The notes under the pieces were generated by a model, which did no database searches, had not been told where the DNA came from, and worked only from the letters and a program-made list of their open reading frames with translations. A stretch of DNA of 64,000 nt from Acidimicrobiales bacterium (GTDB lineage: Bacteria; Actinomycetota; Acidimicrobiia; Acidimicrobiales; JAKAVM01): NCBI GenBank assembly GCA_027452005.1, contig DAIDHF010000004.1:40732-104731 (forward strand), read 5' to 3'. Shown here piece by piece: positions 8,565 through 17,600 of this stretch. The position numbers and the translations under genes are program-made. Each line of letters begins with the position of its first letter. Position 1 is the first letter of the stretch.

Positions 8565-10271
8565 CTCTAAGAGCCGTCTGGCGATCACCTTTAGGGCCAA
8601 TGTTTCGTCGGCCCCTTCGAAGATGGACAAAACCCGGGCATCCACGAAATACCTAGAGATCGGGAACTCCTCAGCAAATCCCATTCCACCGTGGATTTGA
8701 AGAGCTTCTCGGGTAACCCACTCGCAGGCCCGGCAAACGTAGGCCTTGACCATGGAGGCCTCCATGGCACCCTCGCCCTTTGCCATCAGCCTGGCAACCT
8801 GGTATGAAAACTGCCTGGCGGCCTGGATGATTACAGCCATTCGACCAAGCTTTTGCTGGGTGAGTTCATAGTCGACTATTGGGCTCCCAAATACCTTTCT
8901 AGCCCTTGCATAGTCAAGGGCGGCCTCATAAGCGGCCTGCATGACCCCGACCGCCCGAGCGGCAGTTTGGAGGCGTCCGTTCTCAAAGCCCTCCATTTGA
9001 AGGTAGAAACCGCGTCCCAGCCCGTCGCTCTCTCCAATAAGCTGGTTTGCGGGAACCCACCAGTCATCCAGGGAGATCTCATATGAGTGCATCCCGCGAT
9101 ATCCAATCGTGTCGATTGGACGGCCTTGGATGTGTCCGGGGGGAAGGTCGGCGGGGCGTTGGTCTTCGCCTGGGTTCTGGGTGAACTCAAACCCCTTTCC
9201 GGGGCCAACCGGCTTGTTGACAATAAACATGGAAAGTCCGCGGTGCCCCTTGGATCTGTCTGGATCGCTGCGCGCGAGGAGCATCAGGACGTCTGCCCGG
9301 GCCGCAAAAGTACACCACGTCTTGACCCCTCGAATCAGGTACCCACTAGGGGGGTCTCCACACGGTGTTGCGGTCGTGGTAATCCCGGCCACGTCTGACC
9401 CGTAGTCAGGTTCGGTAACCGCTACCGCACACAAGATCTCAGCTGAGGCCAACCGGGGGAGCCAGGTTTCCTTCTGGGCCTGTGTTCCTCCTTTTACCAA
9501 CGCCCTGGTAAGGATCTCGGGACGAGTTATCAGAGATCCTCCTATTCCAAGAGATGCTCTAGAGAGTTCCTCGGTCGCCACGACCATGGCCAGATAGTCA
9601 CCGTCTCCACCTTGGGCAAAGCCTCCGAAGGATTCCGGGACCGACAACCCAAACCCTCCAATCTCAGCCAGGCCGGAGATAACCGACTCTGGGACGTCCC
9701 CGTTAGTGCGGTGGACGTGTTCAGCATGTGGAACGATCTCGTTCTCGGCAAACTTCCGAAAGGTCTCAGCGGCAAGCTCAAAGTCGCTATCGAGGTGCCG
9801 CTCTCCGGGGGTCTGCGCGAACCTGGCCACGACCTCAGGAGATCTCCAATAAGTCAGAAATTCTGATTCTCCTCCAAAGTCATCAAATCTAAGCCCCCAG
9901 ATGTCCTCTCTAAATAGAACCCTGGACCGAGCGTCGCAGATAGCATCCGCACAGAATACACAGGCCAGTTGGGCTTCAAGGTCTCCCAGGGCTCCGTACT
10001 CTAGAGCGGACCTGGCCATGGCAAGACCAGCCTTTGCATGGGCTAGTTCATAACAGGCGACCTGGTGGGTGTCGATTACCTGGTTTACGCTACTGCCTTG
10101 AGACTTGAGGTAATTAAGGGCCCGGTCAACCAGTGCCTCCATCTTGTCAAGCTCATATTCGGCCCCACGCAAGTCAGGCCCAAGTTCTTGGCGGTTGGTT
10201 TGTCCAGTTGGACCGTCCGAATTTGGGGAACTCAAAGAAACCTTGTGGCTATCGGGCGAAATTGGGGACAT
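8556..10271 (-). CDS. Acyl-CoA dehydrogenase
   Basis: FAD enzyme of 571 aa with the acyl-CoA dehydrogenase core in its C-terminal 430 residues: PESFGGFAQGGDGDY, CAVAVTEPDYGSDVAG, KTWCTFAARADVLMLLARSDP, GYRGMHSYEISLDDWWVP, RKVFGSPIVDYELTQQKL, ALQIHGGMGFAEEFPISRYF and VLSIFEGADETLALKVI. The first 140 residues are a helical extension (AEYELDKMEALVDRALNYLKSQG) that may assist dimerisation. The probable role is alpha,beta-dehydrogenation of a branched or long acyl-CoA. Several in-frame starts exist near the N-terminus; I kept ATG 10271. The gene overlaps the convergent CitE-like gene at its 3' end. Confidence 0.88.
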   Translation of the reverse strand: MSPISPDSHKVSLSSPNSDGPTGQTNRQELGPDLRGAEYELDKMEALVDRALNYLKSQGSSVNQVIDTHQVACYELAHAKAGLAMARSALEYGALGDLEAQLACVFCADAICDARSRVLFREDIWGLRFDDFGGESEFLTYWRSPEVVARFAQTPGERHLDSDFELAAETFRKFAENEIVPHAEHVHRTNGDVPESVISGLAEIGGFGLSVPESFGGFAQGGDGDYLAMVVATEELSRASLGIGGSLITRPEILTRALVKGGTQAQKETWLPRLASAEILCAVAVTEPDYGSDVAGITTTATPCGDPPSGYLIRGVKTWCTFAARADVLMLLARSDPDRSKGHRGLSMFIVNKPVGPGKGFEFTQNPGEDQRPADLPPGHIQGRPIDTIGYRGMHSYEISLDDWWVPANQLIGESDGLGRGFYLQMEGFENGRLQTAARAVGVMQAAYEAALDYARARKVFGSPIVDYELTQQKLGRMAVIIQAARQFSYQVARLMAKGEGAMEASMVKAYVCRACEWVTREALQIHGGMGFAEEFPISRYFVDARVLSIFEGADETLALKVIARRLLELA

Positions 10272-10348
10272 TGGACTTAAAGACCTCTTCTGTAGATGGA
10301 CTGCTTATAAAATATATCGGCCTAGATAATCTATCCAACTAAGCCGAC

Positions 10349-11008
10349 TCAGCCCACCTTGCCTGCTACCACGGTTACCAAGGGTGGTAGAACTATTGAT
10401 TCCCCGATGAAGTCGTCTTCAGGTATAGAAGTTATTTCGGCCAGGTAACTCGCAATAGGTCCTAAGCCAAAACTTACCGGGGACTCGGCCCAGGTGTCTC
10501 GGACCTCTAGTCCCGTCTCAGCTACCAACTTGGGCAAAATAGCCCCAATGTCCGGGTTCTTGGCGTCGGCCATTGAAAATGGGTCTCCATTTATACGTCC
10601 TGCCGAAGTAATGGGTTCTTGGACAACCACCCACCCACCCACCTTTAGAGCCATGGCCATCTTGGAAAGTACCGCTGAAGGATCGGTGACATGTAAGAGC
10701 AAGAACCGACTGAAGGCTAAGTCCACCTGCTCGGGAAGCAGTAGATCCTCTCCGGCCTGAGTTATTGTAATAACTTGGGCGTGGAACTGTGCGGCTAGGC
10801 GGGCAACCTCGTTGCAGGCCCCTGGGTCACTGTCGACGGCATATACTCGGCCGTAGGCCCCAACCAGTTCGGCTAGTGCCACGCTAACGTCGCCCGACCC
10901 GGCCCCGACGTCCACACAAGACCACCCGGGTCCAACCTGTACTCGTTGTAGAGCGGTCTCAAGAGGGCGACGGTACACGTCATTGCGCAGGGCTAACAAT
11001 TCAGCCAA
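10349..11008 (-). CDS. Class I SAM-dependent methyltransferase
   Basis: A 219-aa Rossmann methyltransferase. The SAM-binding glycine motif is VDVGAGSGDVSVALAEL, followed by the acidic end of strand 2 (VYAVDSDP), motif IV VDLAFSRFLLLHVTDP and the post-motif helix VLSKMAMALKVGGWVVVQEP. This is the UbiE/Methyltransf_11/25 type that acts on small molecules; the substrate is unknown. ATG 11008 is kept as start. It lies 30 bp downstream of the GGDEF-EAL gene on the same strand, so co-transcription is possible. Confidence 0.85.
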   Translation of the reverse strand: MAELLALRNDVYRRPLETALQRVQVGPGWSCVDVGAGSGDVSVALAELVGAYGRVYAVDSDPGACNEVARLAAQFHAQVITITQAGEDLLLPEQVDLAFSRFLLLHVTDPSAVLSKMAMALKVGGWVVVQEPITSAGRINGDPFSMADAKNPDIGAILPKLVAETGLEVRDTWAESPVSFGLGPIASYLAEITSIPEDDFIGESIVLPPLVTVVAGKVG

Positions 11009-11038
11009 TTACCTTAGGTCCTCTTCTAGCTAGAGTTA

Positions 11039-13399
11039 CTACAAACCTTGAGTGCCAGGTCCTCCATCGGGCGAGGCGATGGCCACCTTTTCTTTGGCTA
11101 CCCCATTCCCGTTGGAGATTTCAAATGCCGCCATTCCCTTAGCCTCCATCCAGGTCTTGAAGTCATCTGGGGGAAGCGGTTTGGAAATATAGTACCCCTG
11201 GGTCCGGTCGCAACCAAGGTCAACTAGCAAATCGAGGGTTTCACGATCCTCAACCCCTTCGGCGGTTACCTGTATTCCTAACGTGTGACTCAGATCCACC
11301 ATGGACCTCACGATTGCGAAGTCGTGCTCCTCGTTTATTATGTTTGCAACAAATGACCGATCCATCTTTAGTTCATTTATTGGGAGCCGCCTGAGTGTAG
11401 ACAGTGATGAGTATCCGGTACCAAAGTCGTCAATGCTCGTGTGGATTCCCAAAGACGATATCTTGTGCAACATCTCTTCAACAATTGGCATTTCGTCAAT
11501 AATTGCACTCTCGGTAATTTCCAGCATGAGTTTCTCAGGGGGGAGTCCAGATTCGGATAGTAACTCCTCGAGCCAGTCCAGGAGGGAGTAATCATGGAGG
11601 TTCCTAACCGAGATATTGGCGGCCAAGTGAAGGTCTAGGCCTTGTTTTCTCCACTCTTGGACTTGGCGAACACTTTCAATTCCTACCCATCTGGTTAGTT
11701 GGTTGATGAGACCGGAGATCTCAGCCAACTCGACAAAGTGAGCCGGTGACAAAAGTCCACGTCGAGGGTGCTGCCAGCGCACCAGCGCCTCCATGCCGAC
11801 TGCCCGTCCCGAGGAAAGGTCAATCTTGGGTTGATAGTGCAGGACCATCTCTCCACGATCAATCGCTGGGCCGAGTTCCCCGAGAAGCGTAAGACGCCTG
11901 ATATTGAAGTGAGAGCTATCGGGACTATAAGTGGATTTTCCTACCCCGTTGCGCTTGGCCGCATATAGGGCCATATCGGCCTTTTGTAGGAGGGCCTCAG
12001 CATCGCGTCCATGATCGGGGAAACTGGCAATACCAATTGATCCAGACGCCCTGACCTGAATTCCTGAGAGCATGAATGGAGGTTCTAGAACACCCTGAAT
12101 CTTCGAGGTCAACTCATGGCAGGTGTGTTCAGCGTCTTGGGAAACCCGAACCACGGCGAACTCGTCACCCCCGAGACGGGCCAAAACGTCAGTGGGTCCC
12201 AAAACTGACCCCAGTCGCTCTCCAACTTGGCGCAGCAGCTGGTCACCAAACTGATGCCCCAGGGTATCGTTGATCTCTTTGAACTGGTTTATATCCACCA
12301 TCAAAAGGGATACCGATTGCCCGGATTTTTCCGCCAATGCCAAAGAGCTTATGAGCTTTTGGTGCAACTGGACCCGGTTTGGGAGATCGGTAACCCCGTC
12401 GTGTAGGGCTTGGTGCATCAGGGCGTTCTGTGCCCCGACCCGCTCGGTGATGTCCTCAATTGAAACGGCCACCTCCCAGTTGCCAACCGAGAAGATCTGG
12501 AGACTATATACCCCAGTTTTTAGCGCCGGAGTGTCGGTGGACGGGGTGACGTCAATATCAATCTTGAACGGATTTCCGGTGGCATTAACTCGACGCAGGA
12601 GTCCATAAAAGGGTCCCGAGTTGGGCAGTTCGTAGTCCACGTCAGCAAAGGAGCTGCCAACCAAGTTTGAGATATCAATTCCCGTCGTCGAGATGGTAGC
12701 CGGGTTAGACGAGATGAGTGAGATCATCGACGGGTCTATTTCGCCTCTTTCAGGGAGGTTGGCCTCCAAGCGAAACACGTAAATGCCAACCGGGATCTTC
12801 TCCATGATGTTGGCGTATCGCCTAAGGTGCTGTTCGGCCTTCTCACGGGCCAGAGACACGGTTGCTGCAGCCGCGGCCACGGCTAATCCAATTATCAAGT
12901 AGGCCACAATCCCATGGGCCCGAGACCCCCAGAAGAACGCATAGTTAAAGCGCATCGCACCCCACATGGCCGCCGCTCCAATGACCGCCCCTACCCCGGT
13001 TGTGCGAGGCGGGAACAAGATACCTTCGGCTGCCAGTGCGGCAATTCCGGCCATAAATATGGGTGCCCACCACTTGGGATATACCGCCACCAAGGAGGCT
13101 ATATATATCTGATCCAACCACATCATCTGGTAATGAAGACGGTTGGTTCGACGAGTCCACACGTCGATTACAATGCTAGATCCAAGGCCAAGAACGGTCA
13201 TGGCGGCGACGAACCCGTACGTCTTGTCCGTGGCGGGCATTCTGACTATTGCGCTCACAATAACTGCAACAATCACGACGTGATGGGAGAAACTTGCCTG
13301 ATTCCACCACCTAGACTGGGGCACCGAGAAATCTTCTAGCCCACTTGCTGAAGCCAGACCCCTCTTAATAACTCTTGAAAGTGAATTGTCAGATTCCAC
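11039..13399 (-). CDS. Membrane protein with GGDEF and EAL domains (c-di-GMP turnover)
   Basis: 786 aa. About five hydrophobic helices occupy residues 35-185 (VVIVAVIVSAIV, MTVLGLGSSIVIDVW, IIGLAVAAAAATVS), then a PAS-like segment (about 195-320), a GGDEF domain with an intact GGDEF near residue 413, and a C-terminal EAL domain. The RxxD inhibitory site is absent (GPTD stands there). EAL catalytic features are complete: EALVRWQ (about 535), AANISV, LEITES, DDFGTGYSS, KMDRSFV, TAEGVE and QGYYISKPLP. Phosphodiesterase activity is therefore likely; cyclase activity is possible too. It forms a c-di-GMP pair in the window with the diguanylate cyclase at 1-1831, and a PilT gene lies 2 kb away. It is divergent from the gene at 13529. 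Confidence 0.92.
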   Translation of the reverse strand: MESDNSLSRVIKRGLASASGLEDFSVPQSRWWNQASFSHHVVIVAVIVSAIVRMPATDKTYGFVAAMTVLGLGSSIVIDVWTRRTNRLHYQMMWLDQIYIASLVAVYPKWWAPIFMAGIAALAAEGILFPPRTTGVGAVIGAAAMWGAMRFNYAFFWGSRAHGIVAYLIIGLAVAAAAATVSLAREKAEQHLRRYANIMEKIPVGIYVFRLEANLPERGEIDPSMISLISSNPATISTTGIDISNLVGSSFADVDYELPNSGPFYGLLRRVNATGNPFKIDIDVTPSTDTPALKTGVYSLQIFSVGNWEVAVSIEDITERVGAQNALMHQALHDGVTDLPNRVQLHQKLISSLALAEKSGQSVSLLMVDINQFKEINDTLGHQFGDQLLRQVGERLGSVLGPTDVLARLGGDEFAVVRVSQDAEHTCHELTSKIQGVLEPPFMLSGIQVRASGSIGIASFPDHGRDAEALLQKADMALYAAKRNGVGKSTYSPDSSHFNIRRLTLLGELGPAIDRGEMVLHYQPKIDLSSGRAVGMEALVRWQHPRRGLLSPAHFVELAEISGLINQLTRWVGIESVRQVQEWRKQGLDLHLAANISVRNLHDYSLLDWLEELLSESGLPPEKLMLEITESAIIDEMPIVEEMLHKISSLGIHTSIDDFGTGYSSLSTLRRLPINELKMDRSFVANIINEEHDFAIVRSMVDLSHTLGIQVTAEGVEDRETLDLLVDLGCDRTQGYYISKPLPPDDFKTWMEAKGMAAFEISNGNGVAKEKVAIASPDGGPGTQGL

Positions 13400-13528
13400 G
13401 GTTAGCTAAATGATAGTCCTTTAGTTGTATCAACACAAACGAATATATCCTGGTAGATGCTTATTTTTGTACGCATTTGGATGCCATTTGCATAGCACAC
13501 GCTCCAACAGTACTAGGTTATTCAGGCG

Positions 13529-13951
13529 ATGAAGGCGATAATGCTCCTGTGTGACGCTGCCCAGGTTGCCGACGGCAAGCTCTATATTTTGGGGGGCGGA
13601 TGGTCGGTAACCGGTCCCATGCCCGTACCGAGTGCAATTGCAGTGAAGGTGGAGGTGGATTGGTATGAGGTTGAGCAGATTCACAACTGGGAGATTTCAC
13701 TCGTTGATGAAGATGGTCACCCGGTTCTCGTCGAAACACCCGAGGGTGACCATGAGCTACATGTCAGAGGCGAGTTTGAGGTAGCCAAGCCGGAAGGTCT
13801 GCCAGCTGGGAGCCCGGTTGATTTCTCGCTCGCCATCAATATGGGCCCCCTGCCCTTAGAAAACGGAAGGCGATATTCCTGGCGACTAGCCATTGACGGC
13901 AACTCTGATGCCTCGTGGTCTCTGGCTTTTTCAACTAGACCTATTGCCTAA
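13529..13951 (+). CDS. Conserved actinobacterial protein of unknown function (DUF6941-like)
   Basis: A 140-aa, probably cytoplasmic beta-rich protein beginning KAIMLLCDAAQVADGKLYILGGGWSVTG, a start I recognise from a widespread actinobacterial family of about 130-150 residues without known function. The rest (WEISLVDEDGHPVL, GRRYSWRLAIDG) alternates hydrophobic and charged residues as in an Ig-like or C2-like sandwich. It lies 23 bp upstream of the MaoC-type hydratase on the same strand, so the two are probably one transcript. The family number is from memory and should be treated as tentative; that it is a real conserved gene is more certain. Confidence 0.7.
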   Translation: MKAIMLLCDAAQVADGKLYILGGGWSVTGPMPVPSAIAVKVEVDWYEVEQIHNWEISLVDEDGHPVLVETPEGDHELHVRGEFEVAKPEGLPAGSPVDFSLAINMGPLPLENGRRYSWRLAIDGNSDASWSLAFSTRPIA

Positions 13952-13974
13952 ATGATAACTCGAGGAGGAATTAT

Positions 13975-14487
13975 ATGACTGTACACGATCGACCGTTCGG
14001 GAGATACTATGAGGATTTTGAGCCCGGTGACATCTACCGGCACTGGCCTGGCAAGACTATTACAGAGGCCGATGATCATCTGTTTTGTATGATCACCATG
14101 AACCACCATCCGCTTCATACCAACGAGTACTTTGCCGAGAATGAGACAGTTCACAAGAAAAACGTGGTCGTGGGTAATCTGGTTTACTCACTCGTTTTGG
14201 GTATGAGCGTTCCAGATGTCTCTGGTTCATGCATTGCCAATCTAGAGGTAGAGTCCTTGATCCACCGGTTCCCGACTTTTCACGGTGACACAATATATGC
14301 AGAGACCCGGGTACTTGACCGGGCAGAGTCAAAGTCCAAGGGTGACCGAGGGGTGGTAACCGTTGAGACGAAGGCGTTCAACCAACGCGGGGAAGAGGTC
14401 TGTTATTTCAGACGAAAGCTAATGGTCTGGAAGAGCGAGTTTGCTCCGCAGAGAAAACGCCCTTACGGCGATAACGTCTGGGAATAA
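13975..14487 (+). CDS. MaoC family (R)-hydratase / mesaconyl-CoA hydratase-like
   Basis: A 170-aa single hot-dog protein. The N-terminal YYEDFEPGDIYRHWPGKTITEADDHLFCMITMNHHPLHTNEYFA contains the hydratase-2 active-site pattern (Asp followed by His in a D-x4-NHHPLH context). The strongest ribosome-binding site noticed in this region, CGAGGAGGAATTAT, precedes ATG 13975. MaoC proteins add water to trans-enoyl-CoA; this subtype, with the long helix carrying NHHPLH, resembles mesaconyl-CoA or 2-methylfumaryl-CoA hydratases. A CitE-like lyase at 7629 could use the product. It follows the DUF protein closely and is convergent with the hydrolase at 14581; a 46-nt repeat lies between them. Confidence 0.85.
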   Translation: MTVHDRPFGRYYEDFEPGDIYRHWPGKTITEADDHLFCMITMNHHPLHTNEYFAENETVHKKNVVVGNLVYSLVLGMSVPDVSGSCIANLEVESLIHRFPTFHGDTIYAETRVLDRAESKSKGDRGVVTVETKAFNQRGEEVCYFRRKLMVWKSEFAPQRKRPYGDNVWE

Positions 14488-14503
14488 AGGCACAAGGGTA
14501 ATT

Positions 14504-14549
14504 CCATCAAGTTACCCCGAGGGGACTGGCGGCTTCAGCCATCAGAGGA
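14504..14549. repeat. 46-nt dispersed repeat, copy 1 (two-hairpin element)
   Basis: Sequence CCATCAAGTTACCCCGAGGGG followed by ACTGGCGGCTTCAGCC and ATCAGAGGA. It recurs at 32503-32548 with 39 of 46 positions identical. It contains a CCCC-GA-GGGG hairpin and a second stem, CTGGCGGCT/AGCCATCAG, with a two-base loop. Here it sits between two convergent genes, where it could also act in transcription termination. Strand sense is unknown. Confidence 0.7.
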
Positions 14550-14580
14550 CGTCACCGAGCTACTCAGAGTATAACCCGGG

Positions 14581-15534
14581 TTACGTAGCTGGAATTTTCG
14601 GTTGGGCCGGGCCGAGGAACTCTAGAACCCGAGCGTTGAACTCCTCGGGTTGTTCCACGTTCATGAAGTGACCGGCATCTTCAACTATGTGCATCTTGGA
14701 TTCGGCATTTAGGTATGTCTTTGCTGCAAGTGCTAGCTCGACATCTAGACATCCGTCGTTTCTCCCGTGCATATAAAGTAGGGGTTGTGGAGTTGGGGCC
14801 ATTACTGCCGCCTGGTATTGGGCAAGTGAGTCATCATGTCTTGTCGAGTCAAACATTGCCCGGTAGTAACCAATTGCACTCGACAAGTTGTCCTCGTTTC
14901 TTAGAGCCCTCTTGACATGAATTAGGTCATCGGTTGCGTTATAGCCTGGTGACCAGTCGTTCCAGAGGCGTTCTATCAAGGCGAGATCATTCATCATAAT
15001 GGCCGCCTCGGCAAGCGGGACCTGAAAGAAGAACATATACCAGCTGCGCTTGAGCTGATCTACGGAAAAGAACGCCGAGGCCATTGCTGCTACCGGGGGA
15101 ACCGCACAGGTGACCACCCGCCGCCAAGCACCAGGTTGATATGCTGCCGCCCCGTAAGCACTAAATGCTCCCCAGTCGTGTCCGATAATCACGCCCTGAT
15201 TGCCGGGCGATAGCTGGCTGGCAATGGCACAGGCATCGGCCACTAGGGCTCCGGTCTGGAACGAAGACCCAGGTGGGGTACTAGTTGGCCAGTATCCGCG
15301 TTGGAATGGTGCCACGGCCCGGTAGCCTGCCTTGGCCAGTGGGCCAAGCAGGTATCGCCAGGTATAGGCGGTGTCGGGAAACCCGTGCAGACATAAGGCG
15401 AGTTCTCCATCTTGTGGACCCAGGCCAATAAGCGAGAATTGAACCCCGTTGGCTATGATTGTGAAGTGGTCAAAGCCGTCAATGGAAGTCTGGCTTTCGT
15501 CTTCGACGTGATCGCTGGTAAAATTATCGGACAT
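14581..15534 (-). CDS. Alpha/beta hydrolase, epoxide hydrolase-like
   Basis: About 317 aa when started at ATG 15534 (MSDNFTSD), which avoids the overlap of the longer ORF with the divergent pilT start. Motifs are HGFPDTAYTWR (oxyanion region, about residue 50), GHDWGAFSAYGAA with Asp120 as nucleophile, and EDAGHFMNVEQPEEF carrying the catalytic His near the C-terminus. An Asp nucleophile in GHDWG is the mark of epoxide hydrolases and haloalkane dehalogenases rather than esterases. The cap domain holds the expected Tyr-rich helices (QLKRSWYMFFFQVP), which favours epoxide hydrolase. The substrate is unknown. Confidence 0.86.
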   Translation of the reverse strand: MSDNFTSDHVEDESQTSIDGFDHFTIIANGVQFSLIGLGPQDGELALCLHGFPDTAYTWRYLLGPLAKAGYRAVAPFQRGYWPTSTPPGSSFQTGALVADACAIASQLSPGNQGVIIGHDWGAFSAYGAAAYQPGAWRRVVTCAVPPVAAMASAFFSVDQLKRSWYMFFFQVPLAEAAIMMNDLALIERLWNDWSPGYNATDDLIHVKRALRNEDNLSSAIGYYRAMFDSTRHDDSLAQYQAAVMAPTPQPLLYMHGRNDGCLDVELALAAKTYLNAESKMHIVEDAGHFMNVEQPEEFNARVLEFLGPAQPKIPAT

Positions 15535-15567
15535 AGTTACAATGGTACATGAGAGAACAGTAGAGAT

Positions 15568-16704
15568 ATGGCACACGACTGGCTAGACAGATGCCTGACC
15601 AAGCTCTGTGAAGTGGAGGGCTCTGATCTCCACATTAAAGTTGGAGCTCCACCGAGAATCCGGGTCAACGGAATTCTCTATGAGCTTGAAGGCGAGAACC
15701 GGATAGGCCCCGAAGATTCAGAGGCCATGGCATTGGCCATCATGCGCCCCGACGTGGCCGAGCACTTTCGAAAAGAGCTAGAAGCTGACTGTGCCTACTC
15801 GTTGCCCGGACTGGGTAGGTTTCGAGTAAACGTGTACCACCAGCGATCTACCGTGGCCCTCGCCCTGAGGAGGGTCATGCCTGATCCGGCGACCATAGCC
15901 GAGCTGGGTCTCCCTGAAGTCGTTGCCCGTTTAGCAGACGAGGAAAGGGGCCTTATTTTGGTTACCGGTCCAACGGGCTCTGGTAAGACGACTACTTTAG
16001 CTGCCGTTGTTGAACATATAAATCGGTCTCGACCCTGTCATATAATTACCATTGAGGACCCCGTCGAAATCTTGCACCGCGATAAAATGGCCTCTATTGA
16101 GCAGCGAGAGATAGGAATTGACACGCGCGACTTTGCCACGGCTCTGCGGGCCGCCATGCGCCAAGATCCTGACGTTATTTTAGTCGGCGAGATGAGAGAC
16201 CTAGAAACCGTGCAGGCTGCCTTGACGGCTGCCGAAACCGGGCACCTAGTACTCTCAACCCTTCACACTACCGATGCGACCGAGTCGATAAATAGGATTA
16301 TTGACTTTTTTGCTCCCTACCAACAAAAGCAGGCACGGATTGCCTTGGCCTCGGTTCTAAGGGGAACAGTTGGGCAGCGCCTGGTTAGAACCATCGACGG
16401 ACATGGTCGGGTGGCAGCTGCCGAGATAATGGTACCAAATGGACGGATTCAGCAGTGTATAACCGACCCAGAACACACCGATGGAATTCGTGAGATTATA
16501 CAAGAGGGCGACTACTACGGGATGCAAACTTTTGATCAGTCCATATGTCATCTGTTTGAATCTGGGGTGATCGGTCTCAAAGAGGCCCTATTGGCGGCGA
16601 CCAATCCTCACGACCTCAGGGTAATACTACAAAACAAGGGACTAATCCCAACGGTTGGGGGTCAAGATGGAGACCTCATGCCACCTAGTGCGGGCGCCGC
16701 TTAG
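15568..16704 (+). CDS. pilT: PilT-like type IV pilus retraction ATPase
   Basis: 378 aa, standard PilT length. The N-terminal PAS-like part (GSDLHIKVGAPPRIRVNG) is followed by the ATPase core with Walker A GPTGSGKT (134-141), the Asp box ITIEDPVE, the Walker B region DVILVGEMRDLETVQAAL and the His box GHLVLSTLHTTDA. A C-terminal segment (EIMVPNGRIQQCI and the EGDYYGMQTFDQSI region) replaces the AIRNLIRE motif of classical PilT with DGIREIIQEG, a recognisable variant. The protein powers pilus disassembly and twitching. No other pilus genes are in the window. It is divergent from the epoxide hydrolase and runs into the MBL gene 2 bp downstream, suggesting coupling. Confidence 0.93.
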   Translation: MAHDWLDRCLTKLCEVEGSDLHIKVGAPPRIRVNGILYELEGENRIGPEDSEAMALAIMRPDVAEHFRKELEADCAYSLPGLGRFRVNVYHQRSTVALALRRVMPDPATIAELGLPEVVARLADEERGLILVTGPTGSGKTTTLAAVVEHINRSRPCHIITIEDPVEILHRDKMASIEQREIGIDTRDFATALRAAMRQDPDVILVGEMRDLETVQAALTAAETGHLVLSTLHTTDATESINRIIDFFAPYQQKQARIALASVLRGTVGQRLVRTIDGHGRVAAAEIMVPNGRIQQCITDPEHTDGIREIIQEGDYYGMQTFDQSICHLFESGVIGLKEALLAATNPHDLRVILQNKGLIPTVGGQDGDLMPPSAGAA

Positions 16705-16706
16705 GA

Positions 16707-17558
16707 TTGCCTAGAGTAATTTTTCACGGGGTTCGTGGGTCGTTCCCGTGTGGAGGTCCGGACTACCTGAAGTACGGAGGCAACACGTCATGTGTTGAGA
16801 TCCGCACCAACGATCCGGAGCCCATTATCTTGGACTTGGGAACCGGACTGGTAAGACTAGCTGACCGCCTTGAAAGTCGTGAGAACTTTAGGGCTTCGGT
16901 ACTTCTTAGTCATCCTCACTGGGATCATATTCAAGGCCTCCCATATTTCAAACCGCTTCATGTTACAGGTTCTCAGATAGAGATTTTTGCGCCCCCGGTT
17001 GAAATATCGTGTGGCGAATCTTATAAAGTGCATCTCGGAGATGTGTTCGATAAGGCTTTTAGCCCCCCCCTCTTTCCGGTAAGCTGGAACCAACTCGGTG
17101 GTAAGGTGGCAATTCACGAACTCACCAGTTCAACCTTTTCCATAGGAGGGGCAAATGTAACGTGTGCGCCGGTTCCACATCCCGGAATCAATCTGGGTTT
17201 CAAGATTATCGTAAGCGGGGTTTCGATAGGGTATGTTAGTGACCACCAGATGCCAAGAGATGACCGTGAAATCGACCCCGAGGTACTGAAACTTATAGAG
17301 GGTGTGGACTTACTCATTCACGACGCCCAATACAGCCAGGAAGAGTTCGAGGCCAAAAGTGATTGGGGGCACTGCACATATGACTATGCCGTCCATGTGG
17401 CCCATGAAGCTCAAGTAAAGTGCCTGGTCCCCTTCCACCACGACCCTTCTCATAGTGATGAGGCCATGGACCAGATTTCGGCGCACCTGGTTCAAATGGC
17501 TAAACAAGTTGGTATAGAGTGTAGAGTCGCCATGGAAGGCATGGAGATCAATCTTTAG
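16707..17558 (+). CDS. MBL-fold metallo-hydrolase
   Basis: 283 aa, starting at TTG 16707, two bases after the pilT stop. The zinc motif is SHPHWDHIQGLPYF; further ligands are expected in the PVPHPG segment, the SDHQ segment (YVSDHQMP), the LIHDAQYSQEEF aspartate and a C-terminal PFHHDPSHSD. The opening VRGSFPCGGPDYLKYGGNTSCVEI is typical of a large family of cytoplasmic beta-lactamase-fold phosphodiesterase-like proteins, some of which act on cyclic nucleotides. Its tight linkage to pilT may be functional or merely positional. Confidence 0.85.
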   Translation: MPRVIFHGVRGSFPCGGPDYLKYGGNTSCVEIRTNDPEPIILDLGTGLVRLADRLESRENFRASVLLSHPHWDHIQGLPYFKPLHVTGSQIEIFAPPVEISCGESYKVHLGDVFDKAFSPPLFPVSWNQLGGKVAIHELTSSTFSIGGANVTCAPVPHPGINLGFKIIVSGVSIGYVSDHQMPRDDREIDPEVLKLIEGVDLLIHDAQYSQEEFEAKSDWGHCTYDYAVHVAHEAQVKCLVPFHHDPSHSDEAMDQISAHLVQMAKQVGIECRVAMEGMEINL

Positions 17559-17600
17559 GACCCAGGTTGGTGGGAAGTTCTTGAAAGCGAAGAGTACAAG

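Noticed and set aside
4113-10271. A complete aromatic degradation or methylaspartate/ethylmalonyl-CoA pathway island
   Set aside because: Dienelactone hydrolase, CitE-like and MaoC genes are suggestive, but the other pathway enzymes are absent and gene order is interrupted by unrelated genes.
14504-14549. SAM-I or ZTP riboswitch, suggested by GAGGGGACTGGC
   Set aside because: The remaining conserved parts of those riboswitches are missing and the element lies between convergent genes rather than in a 5' leader.
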